64,000 nt of DNA, taken from positions 1,449,001 to 1,513,000 of the forward strand of contig NZ_CP139957.1 in NCBI RefSeq assembly GCF_034343125.1, written 5' to 3'. Positions 36,136 to 46,135 of this stretch are shown in pieces. This DNA is from Caldicellulosiruptor danielii (GTDB lineage: Bacteria > Bacillota > Thermoanaerobacteria > Caldicellulosiruptorales > Caldicellulosiruptoraceae). Each line of letters begins with the position of its first letter. Positions within the stretch are counted from its first letter, which is position 1. The notes under the pieces are model-generated. The model was not told where the DNA came from. It saw nothing but the letters and a program-made list of their open reading frames with translations, and made no database searches. The translations under genes were made by a program, and so were the position numbers.

Positions 36136-37215
36136 TTATATAAACTTGTCCAGCTTTCGTTCTTTGAGAATTTCAACAATCTTTTTAACATCCTGTGCTC
36201 TGTTTTTTGAACAAACAAGAACTGCATCTTCTGTCTCAGCTATAATTACATCAGACACATTAATTGTGGCGATAAGTCGATTGTTGCCATAAATTATACA
36301 GTCACGTGTATCAATCCCAACATGCAAAGCTTTCACAATGTTACCATCATCGTCTGGTGGAAATATTGCTCCAAGTGAGTCCCATGACCCCACATCATTC
36401 CAGCCAAAATCGCCAGGTACAACTACCACTTCGTCAGCTCTTTCCATTATTCCATAGTCAATAGATATATCCTGAAGAGATGGATATATCTCTTCTACCT
36501 TCTCAAACTCTTGGTCTGTCCAAAGATACTCATATACAGAATAAAACTTATTGTAGATTCTGGGCAGGAATCTATTGAAGTTTTGAATGATTGTGTCTAT
36601 CTTCCATACGAACATCCCACTGTTCCACAGGTAATTGCCGCTTTTTATATATGCTTTTGCCCTGTCAAAGGAAGGCTTTTCGACAAATTCCAAAACCTCA
36701 TAAGCTTTTCTCTCATATCTGTCGCTGGAATCTCTATCAAACTTTATATAACCGTAGCCAGTTGACGGAAAAGTTGGGTTTATTCCAATTGTTATGAGTT
36801 TATCATACTTTTCAGCAATTTCAATGCAGGTATTTATTACATCAGCAAATCCCTCGCTATCTTTAATATAGTGGTCAGATGGAAATACACACATTATTCC
36901 ATCTTCATGTATTTTTTTAATTTTAAGTGCAGCATATAAAACACAAGCTGCAGTGTTTCTTCCAATTGGCTCATAAATAATATTTTTTCTATCTATCTCT
37001 TCATCAAGGACCTTTTCTATCATCTCTTTTTGGTTTATGTTAGTGACAATAAAGATATTCTTCTTAGGGATAACCTTTGATATCCTATCAATTGTTTCAT
37101 TTATCAAAATGTCATTTCCAGAGAGGTTTAAAAATTGCTTTGGAGATGAGCTTCGTGACAAAGGCCAGAACCTTGTACCGCCACCACCTGCCATAACTAC
37201 TGCAAATCTTTGCAT
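36136..37215 (-). CDS. manC: Mannose-1-phosphate guanylyltransferase
   Basis: Makes GDP-mannose from mannose-1-phosphate and GTP for surface glycans. It is 359 aa from the ATG at 37215, which has GGAGGGG 6-7 nt upstream; the longer reading includes that SD. Visible are the nucleotidyltransferase loop VVMAGGGGTRFWPLSRSSSPKQFL, FPSDHYI, the FVEKPSFDRAKAYI motif and the short left-handed beta-helix-like end (GWNDVGSWDSL). There is no phosphomannose isomerase fusion. It precedes murJ, linking it to envelope synthesis. Confidence 0.95.
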   Translation of the reverse strand: MQRFAVVMAGGGGTRFWPLSRSSSPKQFLNLSGNDILINETIDRISKVIPKKNIFIVTNINQKEMIEKVLDEEIDRKNIIYEPIGRNTAACVLYAALKIKKIHEDGIMCVFPSDHYIKDSEGFADVINTCIEIAEKYDKLITIGINPTFPSTGYGYIKFDRDSSDRYERKAYEVLEFVEKPSFDRAKAYIKSGNYLWNSGMFVWKIDTIIQNFNRFLPRIYNKFYSVYEYLWTDQEFEKVEEIYPSLQDISIDYGIMERADEVVVVPGDFGWNDVGSWDSLGAIFPPDDDGNIVKALHVGIDTRDCIIYGNNRLIATINVSDVIIAETEDAVLVCSKNRAQDVKKIVEILKERKLDKFI

Positions 37216-37263
37216 TTTTAAACCCCTCCTCTTCAAGAAATAGTAGGAATCTTCAACATTTAT

Positions 37264-37293
37264 ATTATACAATATTTTTCAAATTTTAAACAA
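37264..37293 (-). promoter_or_regulatory. Promoter of manC-murJ
   Basis: On the minus strand TTGTTT (37288-37293) is followed after 18 nt by a perfect TATAAT (37264-37269). The predicted start is near 37257, 42 nt before the manC ATG. Confidence 0.6.
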
Positions 37294-37311
37294 CGGAAAA
37301 TTCAAAAAGCA

Positions 37312-37929
37312 TTATTTCCTTCTCTCCCCCAATCTTTTGAAAATATCTGTCCAGTCAAGATCAAAATACGCCAGTAAAACACTCAAGTGGTACATCAAGT
37401 CAGAGATCTCATAGATTATCTCTTCTTTTTGACCATTCTTTGCTCCAATTACTACTTCTGTTGCTTCTTCGCCAATCTTTTTAAGAATCTTATCAAGTCC
37501 CTTTTCAAATAAGTAACAGGTATACGAACCTTCCACCTTATTTCGCTTTCTATCATTAATTGTTTTCATTAGTTCAAAAATAATATCAGTTGCAATCTTT
37601 TTTTTATCACCTTCCAAAGCAGTGAAAAAACATGTTTTGTTTCCTGTATGACACGCAGACCCTGTTTGTTCAACAATGGCAAGCAAGGTGTCACCGTCAC
37701 AGTCTAAAAATAAACTTTTCAATTTTTGAACGTTGCCTGAGGTTTCCCCTTTTTTCCATATCTTGTTTCTGCTTCGGCTAAAATAATGCATATACCCTGT
37801 CTGAATGGTAAGCTCTAAAGCTTCTTTGTTCATATACGCCAGCATAAGTACTTCACCTGTTGAGCTATCCTGCACAATAACAGGCACAAGTCCATTTTGG
37901 TCAAACTTCAAAGCTGAAATATCTATCAT
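37312..37929 (-). CDS. hisIE: Phosphoribosyl-AMP cyclohydrolase / phosphoribosyl-ATP pyrophosphatase fusion
   Basis: Bifunctional enzyme for steps 2 and 3 of histidine synthesis. The N-terminal HisI domain (about 1-110) has [27 protein letters not shown] and the zinc/metal sites DCDGDTLL and HTGNKTCF. The C-terminal HisE domain (about 115-205) has [14 protein letters not shown] and [13 protein letters not shown], typical of the alpha-helical MazG-like pyrophosphatase. Last gene of the his operon, one nt after hisF. Confidence 0.97.
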   Translation of the reverse strand: MIDISALKFDQNGLVPVIVQDSSTGEVLMLAYMNKEALELTIQTGYMHYFSRSRNKIWKKGETSGNVQKLKSLFLDCDGDTLLAIVEQTGSACHTGNKTCFFTALEGDKKKIATDIIFELMKTINDRKRNKVEGSYTCYLFEKGLDKILKKIGEEATEVVIGAKNGQKEEIIYEISDLMYHLSVLLAYFDLDWTDIFKRLGERRK

Positions 37930-37930
37930 T

Positions 37931-38683
37931 TTATATCCTCACCTCAATGTCGTGATTTTTTAAGTAACTCTTTAAATCTCCAATTAAAATCTCCCCAAAA
38001 TGAAATATAGAAGCAGCCAAAGCAGCTTCTGCACCAGCTTTGAAAGCTTCTAAAAAATGCTCTGGCCTACCAGCACCACCTGAAGCAATGACAGGAATGT
38101 TTACGCTGCTACATACAGCCTCTAAAAGGTCTAAATCATATCCTGCTTTTGTCCCGTCTCTGTCCATTGAGGTAAGTAATATCTCTCCTGCTCCCCTCTT
38201 TTCAACTTCTTTTGCCCATTTTACAGCATCAAGTCCTGTATCTATTCTTCCACCGTTTATATACACATGAAAACCATTACTGTGCCTTTTTGCATCAATT
38301 GCCACCACAATACACTGCGAACCAAAAACCTTCGCAGCTTCATTTACAAGGTCGGGATTTTTAACCGCTGCAGAGTTAATCGAAACCTTATCAGCCCCAG
38401 CCAAAAGCAAATTTCTAATGTCATCCAAATTCCTGATTCCTCCGCCTACTGTGAAAGGTATAAAAACCTTCTCAGCTACATTTTTTACGACCTCTATCAT
38501 TATATTTCTCTCTTCATGTGAAGCTGTAATATCTAAAAATACCAGCTCATCAGCACCGAGCTGATTATACTTTTGAGCACTCTCGACAGGGTCACCAGCA
38601 TCAACAAGGTTGATAAAGTTTATACCTTTTACAACCCTTCCTCTATTGACATCAAGACAGGGTATTATTCTCTTTGCAACCAC
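37931..38683 (-). CDS. hisF: Imidazole glycerol phosphate synthase, cyclase subunit
   Basis: HisF is the (beta/alpha)8 barrel that turns PRFAR and ammonia from HisH into imidazole glycerol phosphate and AICAR; the AICAR feeds PurH. It is 250 aa. Catalytic Asp residues are in [12 protein letters not shown] and [14 protein letters not shown]; phosphate loops are [12 protein letters not shown] and [12 protein letters not shown]. It starts 25 nt after hisA. Confidence 0.98.
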   Translation of the reverse strand: MVAKRIIPCLDVNRGRVVKGINFINLVDAGDPVESAQKYNQLGADELVFLDITASHEERNIMIEVVKNVAEKVFIPFTVGGGIRNLDDIRNLLLAGADKVSINSAAVKNPDLVNEAAKVFGSQCIVVAIDAKRHSNGFHVYINGGRIDTGLDAVKWAKEVEKRGAGEILLTSMDRDGTKAGYDLDLLEAVCSSVNIPVIASGGAGRPEHFLEAFKAGAEAALAASIFHFGEILIGDLKSYLKNHDIEVRI

Positions 38684-38708
38684 TTTTCTCCTTCTCCTTT
38701 TTGAAATT

Positions 38709-39422
38709 TTATAGTATATTAATTACCTCCTCTAACTTGAGCTGCCATGTATAAAGAGCTTTTCCTACAATTGCTGCATCAATCCCTATACTTTTAAGTC
38801 TTATAATATCCTCTTTTGATGAAATCCCACCTGATGCTGTCAAAAAACCACCAAAAAGTTTTCGAATATATTTTGCAGCTTCAAAGTTATGCCCTTTCAG
38901 CATTCCATCAGTTGTTATATCTGTGTAAATAAGTCTTTCAAACCCCAGATCTTTTATTTTAAAAATTCCTTCTTCAATAGAAATCTTTGTTGTTTCCTGC
39001 CACCCGGAAAGTTTTACAAAACCATCTTTAAAATCAAGAGAAGCAATAAATTTTTCTTTCCCAAACATCTTCATAACTTCATTTACAAAATCAGGATTTT
39101 TAAAGATTACAGAACCCAAAATGATATAGTCAATTCCTGAAGATATATAAAGCTCAACTGTAGCCTTGTCTCTAATGCCCCCACCGCATTCAACTGTCAA
39201 GCATGTAGTTCTTTTTATGTTTCTTATAACTTCAAAATTCACTGGTCTTCCAACTTTTGCCCCATCCAAATCAACAATATGGATGTATTTAGCACCATTT
39301 TTTTCAAAAAATTTTGCCTGCTCAACCGGATCTAAATTGAACAGCTGAACTTGGTTATAATCTCCCTGAGTAAGTCTTACACACTTTCCATCGATAAGGT
39401 CTATTGCAGGTATAACAATCAT
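38709..39422 (-). CDS. hisA: ProFAR isomerase
   Basis: HisA carries out the Amadori isomerisation of ProFAR to PRFAR. It is a 237-aa (beta/alpha)8 barrel and paralogue of HisF. The catalytic Asp residues are in [15 protein letters not shown] and [13 protein letters not shown]; phosphate loops are ECGGGIRD and [11 protein letters not shown]. The start overlaps the hisH stop by 4 nt. Confidence 0.98.
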   Translation of the reverse strand: MIVIPAIDLIDGKCVRLTQGDYNQVQLFNLDPVEQAKFFEKNGAKYIHIVDLDGAKVGRPVNFEVIRNIKRTTCLTVECGGGIRDKATVELYISSGIDYIILGSVIFKNPDFVNEVMKMFGKEKFIASLDFKDGFVKLSGWQETTKISIEEGIFKIKDLGFERLIYTDITTDGMLKGHNFEAAKYIRKLFGGFLTASGGISSKEDIIRLKSIGIDAAIVGKALYTWQLKLEEVINIL

Positions 39423-40024
39423 AGCAAACCTCCAAAGTTTTTAAGTATTTGCAACCCTACTTCCCCACTTTTTTCAGGATGAAACTGAGTAGCAAATATA
39501 TTACCACTTTCTATTGAGGAATCAAACTCTATACCATGCTCACATACTGAAGATACTATTGATTTATCTTTATTTTTCACATAATACGAATGAACAAAAT
39601 AGACAAACTGATCATCCACACCTTTTAAAAGTTTTGAATTTCCTTTAACTTTTATCCTGTTCCATCCCATGTGTGGGATTTTTATGTTTTCTTTTTGAGG
39701 AAACTTTTTGACCTCTCCCTTGAAAATTCTTAAACCCTCACAACTGCCTTCTTCGCTAAATTCGTACAAAAGCTGATAACCCAAGCAAATACCCAAAAAT
39801 AAAGACTCTTTTATTTTTCTTCTCAAGACATCAACAAGACCAAATCTTTCAAGATTAAAAATAGCGACATCAAATGCTCCTACCCCCGGCAAAACAATCG
39901 CATCTGATCTTTCAATTTCGTCTTTGCTTGACGTAACAAAAGCTTCAAAGCCTATGTATTCAAATGCTTTTTGCACACTTCTCAAGTTTCCCATCCCATA
40001 GTCCACAATGCATATCCTTTTCAC
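39419..40024 (-). CDS. hisH: Imidazole glycerol phosphate synthase, glutaminase subunit
   Basis: HisH is the class I amidotransferase partner of HisF. It is 201 aa. The nucleophile Cys is in LGICLGYQLL and the His-x-Glu pair in TQFHPEKSG; YGMGNLRSVQKA and VLPGVGAFDVA are typical. It follows hisB by 3 nt. Confidence 0.97.
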   Translation of the reverse strand: MKRICIVDYGMGNLRSVQKAFEYIGFEAFVTSSKDEIERSDAIVLPGVGAFDVAIFNLERFGLVDVLRRKIKESLFLGICLGYQLLYEFSEEGSCEGLRIFKGEVKKFPQKENIKIPHMGWNRIKVKGNSKLLKGVDDQFVYFVHSYYVKNKDKSIVSSVCEHGIEFDSSIESGNIFATQFHPEKSGEVGLQILKNFGGLL

Positions 40025-40027
40025 AAC

Positions 40028-40612
40028 TTATAGCACTCCTTTTGACGATGGAATTCTATTATCGATTATTGTAGAAGCTTCTTTTAAGGTTCTTCCAACA
40101 GCTTTAAAGATAGCTTCGCAAACGTGATGGTCATTCTCGCCAGTCAGTTTCTTTACATGGACTGTGGTTTTAGAAGACCAAACAAAAGCTTTGAAAAATT
40201 CTACCACCATCTGAGAAGTCATATCCCCAAGCTTTGGTAGTTTAAAATCTACATCAAACGCTAAATAAGGCCTTCCTGAAATATCCACAGCAACCATTAC
40301 AAGTGCTTCATCCATGGGAAGAATTATATGGGCATATCTTTTTATCCCTCTTTTGTCTGATAAAGCTTTTAGAAAAGCCTGGCCCAAAACTATTCCAATA
40401 TCTTCTATGGTGTGATGGTCGTCTATGTATATATCACCCTTCGCTTCAAGTTGAATGTCAAATTTCCCGTGATGAGAAAATAGTTGAAGCATGTGATCAA
40501 AAAAACCTATTCCTGTTGAAATTTTGTAATCACCATTTCCATCAATATTCAAAATCAATCTAATATCTGTCTCTTTTGTCTTTCTCTGAACTTCAGCAAC
40601 TCTTTGACCCAT
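40028..40612 (-). CDS. hisB: Imidazoleglycerol-phosphate dehydratase
   Basis: HisB dehydrates imidazole glycerol phosphate to imidazole acetol phosphate. This is the 194-aa monofunctional form without the phosphatase domain of enterobacterial HisB. The duplicated His-rich metal motifs are visible as FFDHMLQLFSHHGKF with DDHHTIEDIGI, and later GENDHHVCEAIFKA. It begins one nt after hisC. Confidence 0.98.
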   Translation of the reverse strand: MGQRVAEVQRKTKETDIRLILNIDGNGDYKISTGIGFFDHMLQLFSHHGKFDIQLEAKGDIYIDDHHTIEDIGIVLGQAFLKALSDKRGIKRYAHIILPMDEALVMVAVDISGRPYLAFDVDFKLPKLGDMTSQMVVEFFKAFVWSSKTTVHVKKLTGENDHHVCEAIFKAVGRTLKEASTIIDNRIPSSKGVL

Positions 40613-40613
40613 C

Positions 40614-41666
40614 TTATGCCTTCTCCTTTTTAAACCGAATGAGATTTTCTATTATTATATCATTATCCTGAGGCTTGCCCAATGTAATTCTTAAAAGTTT
40701 ATGGCTACCCACATCAAACTTTTTTACAAGAATTTTGTTTGTAACAAGATATTCAAATATTTTGTCGGCATACTCATCTACAACTGTTACAAAGTTTGCT
40801 TCAGACTGTATAACACAGTAGTATCCTTTGAGTTTTTGTATCATCTTATCTCTTTCATTTTTTATGAACTTTATGTTATCTTTTAGTATTTCGAAATTCT
40901 CAAGAACCTTGATAGCAATATGCTGTGTCAAGATGTTTACATTATAAGGCGGTTTTACCTTGTGAAGGTTTTTTATAATGTTTTCATTTGCAATGCCATA
41001 GCCACATCTTATACCCGCAAAACCTATTTTAGAAAAGGTTTTAAGGATTATTGTGTTATTGTATCTTCTTACAAACTCTATATAGTCAATATCGCTGTAT
41101 TCACCATAGGCATTGTCAATTACCACAAGCTTTGAAGGAAATGCTTCTACAAGAGCCTTTAAATTTTCTGTGCTCCATGCAATCCCAGTTGGATTATTTG
41201 GAGTATCAATAAATATTACCTTTATTTTCTCATTTGTCTTTATTCTGTCAATAATCTTATCAATATCAATTTCCCATTGAGAAGTAAAATCAAAAAAACA
41301 AAACCCTACATCAAAAAGTTCAGCAGTTATTCTATACATGGTAAACGAAGGATATAGAAAAAATACCTGGTCATCCTCCTCACAGCATGCTTGAACAATA
41401 AGTTGAATTATCTGGTCTGAACCATTTCCTACAATAAAATTTTCATTTTTCAAATTGTAAAACCTTGCTAAAGCCTCTTTAAGTGGTTGAGAATTGATTT
41501 CGGGATAAAAACACAAATTAGATATACTATTTTTTAAAGTATCTAAAATTATATTTTTTAACTCTTCAGGAAGCTCAAGAAGATTTTCGTTGGCATCTGC
41601 TTTAACCAAACATTCTATTTGAGGTGTAGTATAGTTTGAAAAATTTTCTAATCTTTTTCTAAACAT
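40614..41666 (-). CDS. hisC: Histidinol-phosphate aminotransferase
   Basis: PLP-dependent class I aminotransferase making histidinol phosphate, 350 aa. Visible are VGNGSDQIIQLIVQACC, IDTPNNPTG, VIDNAYGEYSD and the PLP Lys in ILKTFSKIGFAGIRCGYG. It overlaps hisD by 8 nt. Confidence 0.97.
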   Translation of the reverse strand: MFRKRLENFSNYTTPQIECLVKADANENLLELPEELKNIILDTLKNSISNLCFYPEINSQPLKEALARFYNLKNENFIVGNGSDQIIQLIVQACCEEDDQVFFLYPSFTMYRITAELFDVGFCFFDFTSQWEIDIDKIIDRIKTNEKIKVIFIDTPNNPTGIAWSTENLKALVEAFPSKLVVIDNAYGEYSDIDYIEFVRRYNNTIILKTFSKIGFAGIRCGYGIANENIIKNLHKVKPPYNVNILTQHIAIKVLENFEILKDNIKFIKNERDKMIQKLKGYYCVIQSEANFVTVVDEYADKIFEYLVTNKILVKKFDVGSHKLLRITLGKPQDNDIIIENLIRFKKEKA

Positions 41667-42954
41667 CTTCTAACCTCACCTTCAACGAATTTGCATGAAA
41701 AAGGAAACCTTCTTTTTGCGCTATGTTTATTGCATGTTGAGCATCTAAAAAAAACTGTTCTTTTGAATATTTTATTAAGCTCATTTTTTTAACAAAATCA
41801 TAAACCCCAAGAGGAGAAAAGAAACTTGCTGTGCCAGACGTTGGCAGTACATGATTTGGTCCTGCAATATAATCGCCAACAGGCTCAGGTGAATATTCAC
41901 CTATAAAAACTGCGCCAGCGTTTCTAATCTTAAGCAAAACTTCCTCTACATTATTGCTACAAATCTCTAAGTGTTCAGGCGCAATTATATTCGCAATCTC
42001 AGCAGCTTCAGAAAGACTATCCACAACTATTACCGCACCGTTTTTTTCGATAGCTTCTAAAGCAACTGAGTTTTCAAATCTTGCAAGCATCTTCTCAACA
42101 TTCTCAGAAACCTCTTGAGCCACCTGTATAGATGTTGTAACTAAAATACACCTTGCCATGGGGTCGTGTTCTGCCTGAGATAGCAAGTCGGCAGCAATGT
42201 ATTTCGGATTAGCAGAACCATCTGCAATAACCATAACTTCACTTGGTCCTGCCACTGAGTCAATATCCACATACCCAAACAACAATTTTTTAGCAGTTGC
42301 GACAAAGATATTTCCTGGCCCCACAATCTTATCTACCTTAGGTATAATCTGTGTCCCAAATGCAAGTGCTGCAATTGCTTGAGCTCCTCCCACTTTGTAA
42401 ATTATATCAACACCACAAATTTTTGCTGCTGCCAAAGTGTATTTGCTTATATTTTTTTGCTTGTCAGGTGGAGTTACCATAATTATTTTTTCAACGCCAG
42501 CAACTTTTGCAGGAATAGAATTCATTAAAACTGTTGAAGGATAAGAACCTTTTCCTCCTGGAACATAAATCCCTACTTTTTCAAGAGGCCTTATAATCTG
42601 GCCAAGTAGCGACCCATTTTTTACATAAAACCAGCTTTCCTCTTTTTGTCTCATGTGATATTCATAGATATTCTTATACGCTGCATTCAAAGCATCTATG
42701 AAATCTCTATCTTCCCTTTCACATTCAAAATACGCTCTTTCAATTTCTTCCTGGGTCACTTGCAGCTCATCTAAGCAAATATCTTCACAATCAAAAAGTC
42801 GGGTGTAGTAAAGCACAGCCTCATCTTTTTTATCTTTTACCTCAGTGATTATTCTGCGAACCTTCTGTTCAATTTCTTCCTCGTCTTCCCATTTTCTTAT
42901 CTTAGTTGTCTTTATGTAGTTTTCAATCTGTTGTCTACTGGACAAGATTCTCAC
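41659..42954 (-). CDS. hisD: Histidinol dehydrogenase
   Basis: Zinc enzyme that oxidises histidinol to histidine with two NAD. It is 431 aa. The signature [24 protein letters not shown] (zinc-binding Gln and His), IAPEHLEI (catalytic Glu-His) and [17 protein letters not shown] are all present. It overlaps hisG by 4 nt. Confidence 0.98.
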   Translation of the reverse strand: MRILSSRQQIENYIKTTKIRKWEDEEEIEQKVRRIITEVKDKKDEAVLYYTRLFDCEDICLDELQVTQEEIERAYFECEREDRDFIDALNAAYKNIYEYHMRQKEESWFYVKNGSLLGQIIRPLEKVGIYVPGGKGSYPSTVLMNSIPAKVAGVEKIIMVTPPDKQKNISKYTLAAAKICGVDIIYKVGGAQAIAALAFGTQIIPKVDKIVGPGNIFVATAKKLLFGYVDIDSVAGPSEVMVIADGSANPKYIAADLLSQAEHDPMARCILVTTSIQVAQEVSENVEKMLARFENSVALEAIEKNGAVIVVDSLSEAAEIANIIAPEHLEICSNNVEEVLLKIRNAGAVFIGEYSPEPVGDYIAGPNHVLPTSGTASFFSPLGVYDFVKKMSLIKYSKEQFFLDAQHAINIAQKEGFLFHANSLKVRLEDV

Positions 42955-43580
42955 TCTTCAATCATCCTTTCTAAACGATTTATAATGTCTTCTATCTGAA
43001 TTTTTAATTTTAGACTTGCCCTGTTTGCAATAAGCCGAGCACTAATGTCGTATAGCTTTTCATACACTTCAAGTCCATTTTCTTTTAATGTCTTACCACT
43101 TTCTACAATGTCTACTATCATATCGGAAAGTCCTAAAATTGGAGCAAGCTCTACTGAACCATTGAGTTTTATTACCTTCACATCTTCACCTCTAACATTT
43201 TCAAAATACTCCTTAGTAATGTTTGGAAATTTAGTTGCGATTGTCTTATCAGGCTTTCCCAAAAGAGTTTTGCTCATCCCTTTAGGCCCTGCCAAGGCTA
43301 CAAAACATTTCCCAATCTTTAAATCCAGAAGTTCATACACCCTTTTGTTCATTTCAAGCAGAACATCTTTGCCCACAACGCCAATATCTGCAACTCCGTA
43401 TTCCACATAAGTGGGTACGTCAAAAGGTTTTACCATGAGAATACGTAAAGAATTTTTATTATCTTCCATCACTAATTTTCTACTTTCATCAGATATATCA
43501 ATGTCTACAAGCGATACTTTCTTCAAAAGTTCAACTGTTTGCTGAGCTAATCTCCCCTTTGGTAGCGCTATGGTAATCAT
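42951..43580 (-). CDS. hisG: ATP phosphoribosyltransferase, short form catalytic subunit
   Basis: First enzyme of histidine synthesis. At 209 aa it is the short HisG that lacks the C-terminal ACT-like regulatory domain and needs HisZ, encoded just upstream with a 4-nt overlap. Visible are ITIALPKGRLAQQTVELL, DIGVVGKDVLLE and the PRPP-binding region GSVELAPILGLSDMIVDIVESGKTLKENGL. Confidence 0.98.
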   Translation of the reverse strand: MITIALPKGRLAQQTVELLKKVSLVDIDISDESRKLVMEDNKNSLRILMVKPFDVPTYVEYGVADIGVVGKDVLLEMNKRVYELLDLKIGKCFVALAGPKGMSKTLLGKPDKTIATKFPNITKEYFENVRGEDVKVIKLNGSVELAPILGLSDMIVDIVESGKTLKENGLEVYEKLYDISARLIANRASLKLKIQIEDIINRLERMIEE

Positions 43581-44758
43581 TTTAAATCCTCCAATATATA
43601 CGTTTTTGCACCATCTTCATTTACATACATAAATCTTTTAACTTTCATACTTTTGCTAATAATAAAAGCTTCTTCTATATTTGCTGGTAATGTATGAAAA
43701 TAGATTTTCTGGCTTTTGTTATTAGAGTTGAGAAGAAGTTTCAACGCCATTTCAAAGTACCCTTCCTTATAAAAAACAAGGTTATCGTATAACTTATCAT
43801 TCCTTGGGGTATTTTTTAATTTCCACTCTAAAATTCTGTCTACACCAATTGCAAATCCAATGGCATACAGTTTTCTACCAAATATTTCGCACAAATTATC
43901 GTATCTTCCACCATTTAATACAGGATAGCCAAGTTTTTGCAAATAGCCCGAGAATATTATACCTGTGTAATAGTTCAGATGTTTTACCATTCCAAAATCA
44001 ATAGTAATATAATTTTGGTAACCCATTTTTACCATATTATTGTATATTTCGCTCAGTCTCTCTATCGCCAGTTTAGACATTTCATTGTTTGCAAATTTTT
44101 TTGCCTCTTTTATCTTATCCTCTCTACCATAAAGTCTTGTGAGGCTTCTGAAAACATCTATCACCTTTTGGGAAATACCTTTTCGAATCAAAAAGTTTTC
44201 AATCCCTATATAATCCTTCTTGTCAACAAGCTTGCAGAGCACTTCTGATGAGGTCTCGTCAATCTCAAAATCTTTAGCAATTCCCTTAAAGAAATTTACC
44301 TCACCAACATCAATTGTAAAATTATTCACGCCGAGTTCAAGTAAACTTTCCACCACAAGCACTAATACCTCTAAGTCTATATAAAAACTATCAGATGTAT
44401 GAAAGTTTTCTATGCCTGCTTGAAAAAATTCCCTTAAATCTCCAGCTTCCTGCTGAAGAAACTGATATGCCTTGCCAAAGTAACACAATTTGAGCGGATA
44501 AACATTTGTTTGAAGCTTAGAAGCAATCTCTGCAACTTTTGGAGTAAATTCATTTCTCAAGGCAATTACAGTTCCATCGCTGTCCATAAACTTTATAGTG
44601 TTACTCCCATTTAAGCTTTTTGACTTTTCATAATCTTCAAAAGTTGAAGGTTCAACCAGTCTGTACCCAAATTTTTTAAACAAAAAGATAGTCTTTTTTC
44701 TTATCTCTTCCAAGGTATCAGACACTGGAGGATAGTAATCCACACACTTTTTGCTCAT
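43577..44758 (-). CDS. hisZ: ATP phosphoribosyltransferase regulatory subunit
   Basis: HisZ is a catalytically dead histidyl-tRNA synthetase paralogue that forms the hetero-octamer with short HisG and gives feedback control. It is 393 aa, with class II synthetase motif 1/2 remnants (LRNEFTPKVAEIASK, YFGKAYQFLQQEAGDLREFFQAGIENF) and a late GGRYDNLCEIFGRKLYAIGFAIGVDRI. It lacks the anticodon-binding domain of true HisS, which confirms the call. First gene of the his operon. Confidence 0.96.
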   Translation of the reverse strand: MSKKCVDYYPPVSDTLEEIRKKTIFLFKKFGYRLVEPSTFEDYEKSKSLNGSNTIKFMDSDGTVIALRNEFTPKVAEIASKLQTNVYPLKLCYFGKAYQFLQQEAGDLREFFQAGIENFHTSDSFYIDLEVLVLVVESLLELGVNNFTIDVGEVNFFKGIAKDFEIDETSSEVLCKLVDKKDYIGIENFLIRKGISQKVIDVFRSLTRLYGREDKIKEAKKFANNEMSKLAIERLSEIYNNMVKMGYQNYITIDFGMVKHLNYYTGIIFSGYLQKLGYPVLNGGRYDNLCEIFGRKLYAIGFAIGVDRILEWKLKNTPRNDKLYDNLVFYKEGYFEMALKLLLNSNNKSQKIYFHTLPANIEEAFIISKSMKVKRFMYVNEDGAKTYILEDLK

Positions 44759-44815
44759 CTTTTTCTTCCTTTCATTACTTTATCATAATGAAGCGATGAA
44801 TAGATATCATGTTAT

Positions 44816-44844
44816 ATTATATTACAAAAGATCTGAAAAAGCAA
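44816..44844 (-). promoter_or_regulatory. Promoter of the his operon
   Basis: On the minus strand TTGCTT (44839-44844) and a perfect TATAAT (44816-44821) are 17 nt apart. The predicted start is near 44809, 50 nt before the hisZ ATG. The leader is too short for a T-box and shows no His-codon leader peptide. Confidence 0.7.
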
Positions 44845-44882
44845 CAAAAAAGTGGAGCCATTATTTAAACACAAGGCCCCAC
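44845..44882 (-). terminator. Rho-independent terminator after the QueT-like gene
   Basis: GTGGAGCC (44852-44859) pairs with GGCCCCAC (44875-44882), eight bp with one G-U in the minus-strand RNA, followed by six T. It directly abuts the -35 of the his promoter. Confidence 0.85.
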
Positions 44883-44894
44883 ATGTTTAAAATT

Positions 44895-45434
44895 TTATAA
44901 AAGTTTTTTGCCATTTAGCTGTTTTTCAAGTTCAATAAATAAAGGCAGACCTAAAAAGTATGTGGCAATTGCCTCTCCCATCCCAATAGAAATTACTGTA
45001 AAAAGATATCTGACAATTGGACTTAAATTTTTTAACCATTCAATTTTCAAGCTGTCTATAAAATATTGCCATATATAAGATGATACAACCACAGCATTTA
45101 CTATAACAGTAGGCAGAGGTAAAAAAGGTTTTTTCTTTATTCTGGTTGTAAGCAGCGCAGCTGCCAGTGTCGCAAGAGAACCAAAAATAACATCATATAT
45201 GCCTGTTATACTCACTACCATACCATACAAGTTTGCTAAAAAACACCCCACAAACAGACCAATGGTGGCTGAAATTGGCATCATGGCAGGAAGAAGAGTT
45301 AGAGCCTCTGATATTCTTATCTGCAGTGGTCCATATGATATAGCTGGCAAAAACGCGGTTAAAACAAAATATAGCGCTGCAATCAGGGCAGCCCTTGCAA
45401 TTACTCTACTGTCAATCTCAATTTTCTTTTTCAC
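44895..45434 (-). CDS. queT: QueT-family membrane protein (putative queuosine-precursor transporter)
   Basis: A 179-aa membrane protein with about five TM helices. The N-terminal ARAALIAALYFVLTAFLPAISYGPLQIRISEALTLLPAMMP is the QueT/DUF988 signature, an S-component of ECF transporters predicted to import a queuosine precursor. The start is probably GTG at 45434: it overlaps the phoU TGA as GTGA and has GGGAAGAG about 8 nt upstream. An ATG 27 nt earlier has a poorer SD. No preQ1 riboswitch is seen because it has no leader of its own; it is apparently co-transcribed with pstB-phoU. Confidence 0.85.
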   Translation of the reverse strand: MKKKIEIDSRVIARAALIAALYFVLTAFLPAISYGPLQIRISEALTLLPAMMPISATIGLFVGCFLANLYGMVVSITGIYDVIFGSLATLAAALLTTRIKKKPFLPLPTVIVNAVVVSSYIWQYFIDSLKIEWLKNLSPIVRYLFTVISIGMGEAIATYFLGLPLFIELEKQLNGKKLL

Positions 45435-46108
45435 TTTGTTTTCTCTTCCCTGCCTTCCCATTCATGTTTATGCATACCTGTTATCTTGTACACAACCCAC
45501 TCGGCTATGTTGGTAGAATGGTCTGCAATTCTCTCCAAGTATTTAATAACCAACAAAAATTGGATACACTGGGAAACTGCTGCCGAATTTTCTTTCATTA
45601 TTTGCTCAAGCTCATCAATAAGGTTTTGATACATTGTGTCAACCAAATCATCACGCTTTACAACAGACTTTGCAAGTTCTATATCAGAATTTACATATGA
45701 ATCTAAAGCATCTTTCAACATCGAACGAGTGATTTCAGCCATTTTAGGAATGTCAATTAAAGGTTTTACATAATCCTCTTTTGCAAGCTTGAGTGTTATC
45801 TGAGAGATATCCTCTGCGTGATCTGCAATCCTTTCAATATCTGTTGCAATTCTCATTGCAGTTATTATGAGCCTTAGGTCGCTTGCAAGTGGCTGCTGGG
45901 TGGCAATAACAATAGCACATTTTTTCTCTATCTCTTCTGTAAGCTCATCAATCTTATCATCGTTATCTATTATTCTCTGCGCAAGTTCAACATCTTTTGT
46001 CTTAAGTGCCAAAATTGCTTTGTTTATAGCCTCTTCTGCCATAGCTCCCATCTTGAGAATATCAAGATGGATTTCTTTGAGCTCATTTTCAAATGTTGGT
46101 CTTGTCAT
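45431..46108 (-). CDS. phoU: PhoU phosphate-signalling protein
   Basis: PhoU links the Pst transporter to the PhoR kinase and represses Pho signalling when phosphate is high. It is 225 aa, made of two three-helix bundles with the repeated metal-binding E/DxxxD patterns (IDNDDKIDELTEEIEK and VVKRDDLVDTMYQNLIDEL; RIADHAEDISQ and RIADHSTNIAEW). It starts 27 nt after pstB and overlaps the queT-like gene by 4 nt at the preferred GTG. Confidence 0.97.
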   Translation of the reverse strand: MTRPTFENELKEIHLDILKMGAMAEEAINKAILALKTKDVELAQRIIDNDDKIDELTEEIEKKCAIVIATQQPLASDLRLIITAMRIATDIERIADHAEDISQITLKLAKEDYVKPLIDIPKMAEITRSMLKDALDSYVNSDIELAKSVVKRDDLVDTMYQNLIDELEQIMKENSAAVSQCIQFLLVIKYLERIADHSTNIAEWVVYKITGMHKHEWEGREEKTK

Positions 46109-46135
46109 ATCGAAAATTCACCTCTCAACATATAA

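Noticed and set aside
44759-44894. T-box or His-leader attenuator before hisZ
   Set aside because: The leader from the predicted start is about 50 nt, too short for a T-box, and there is no run of His codons.
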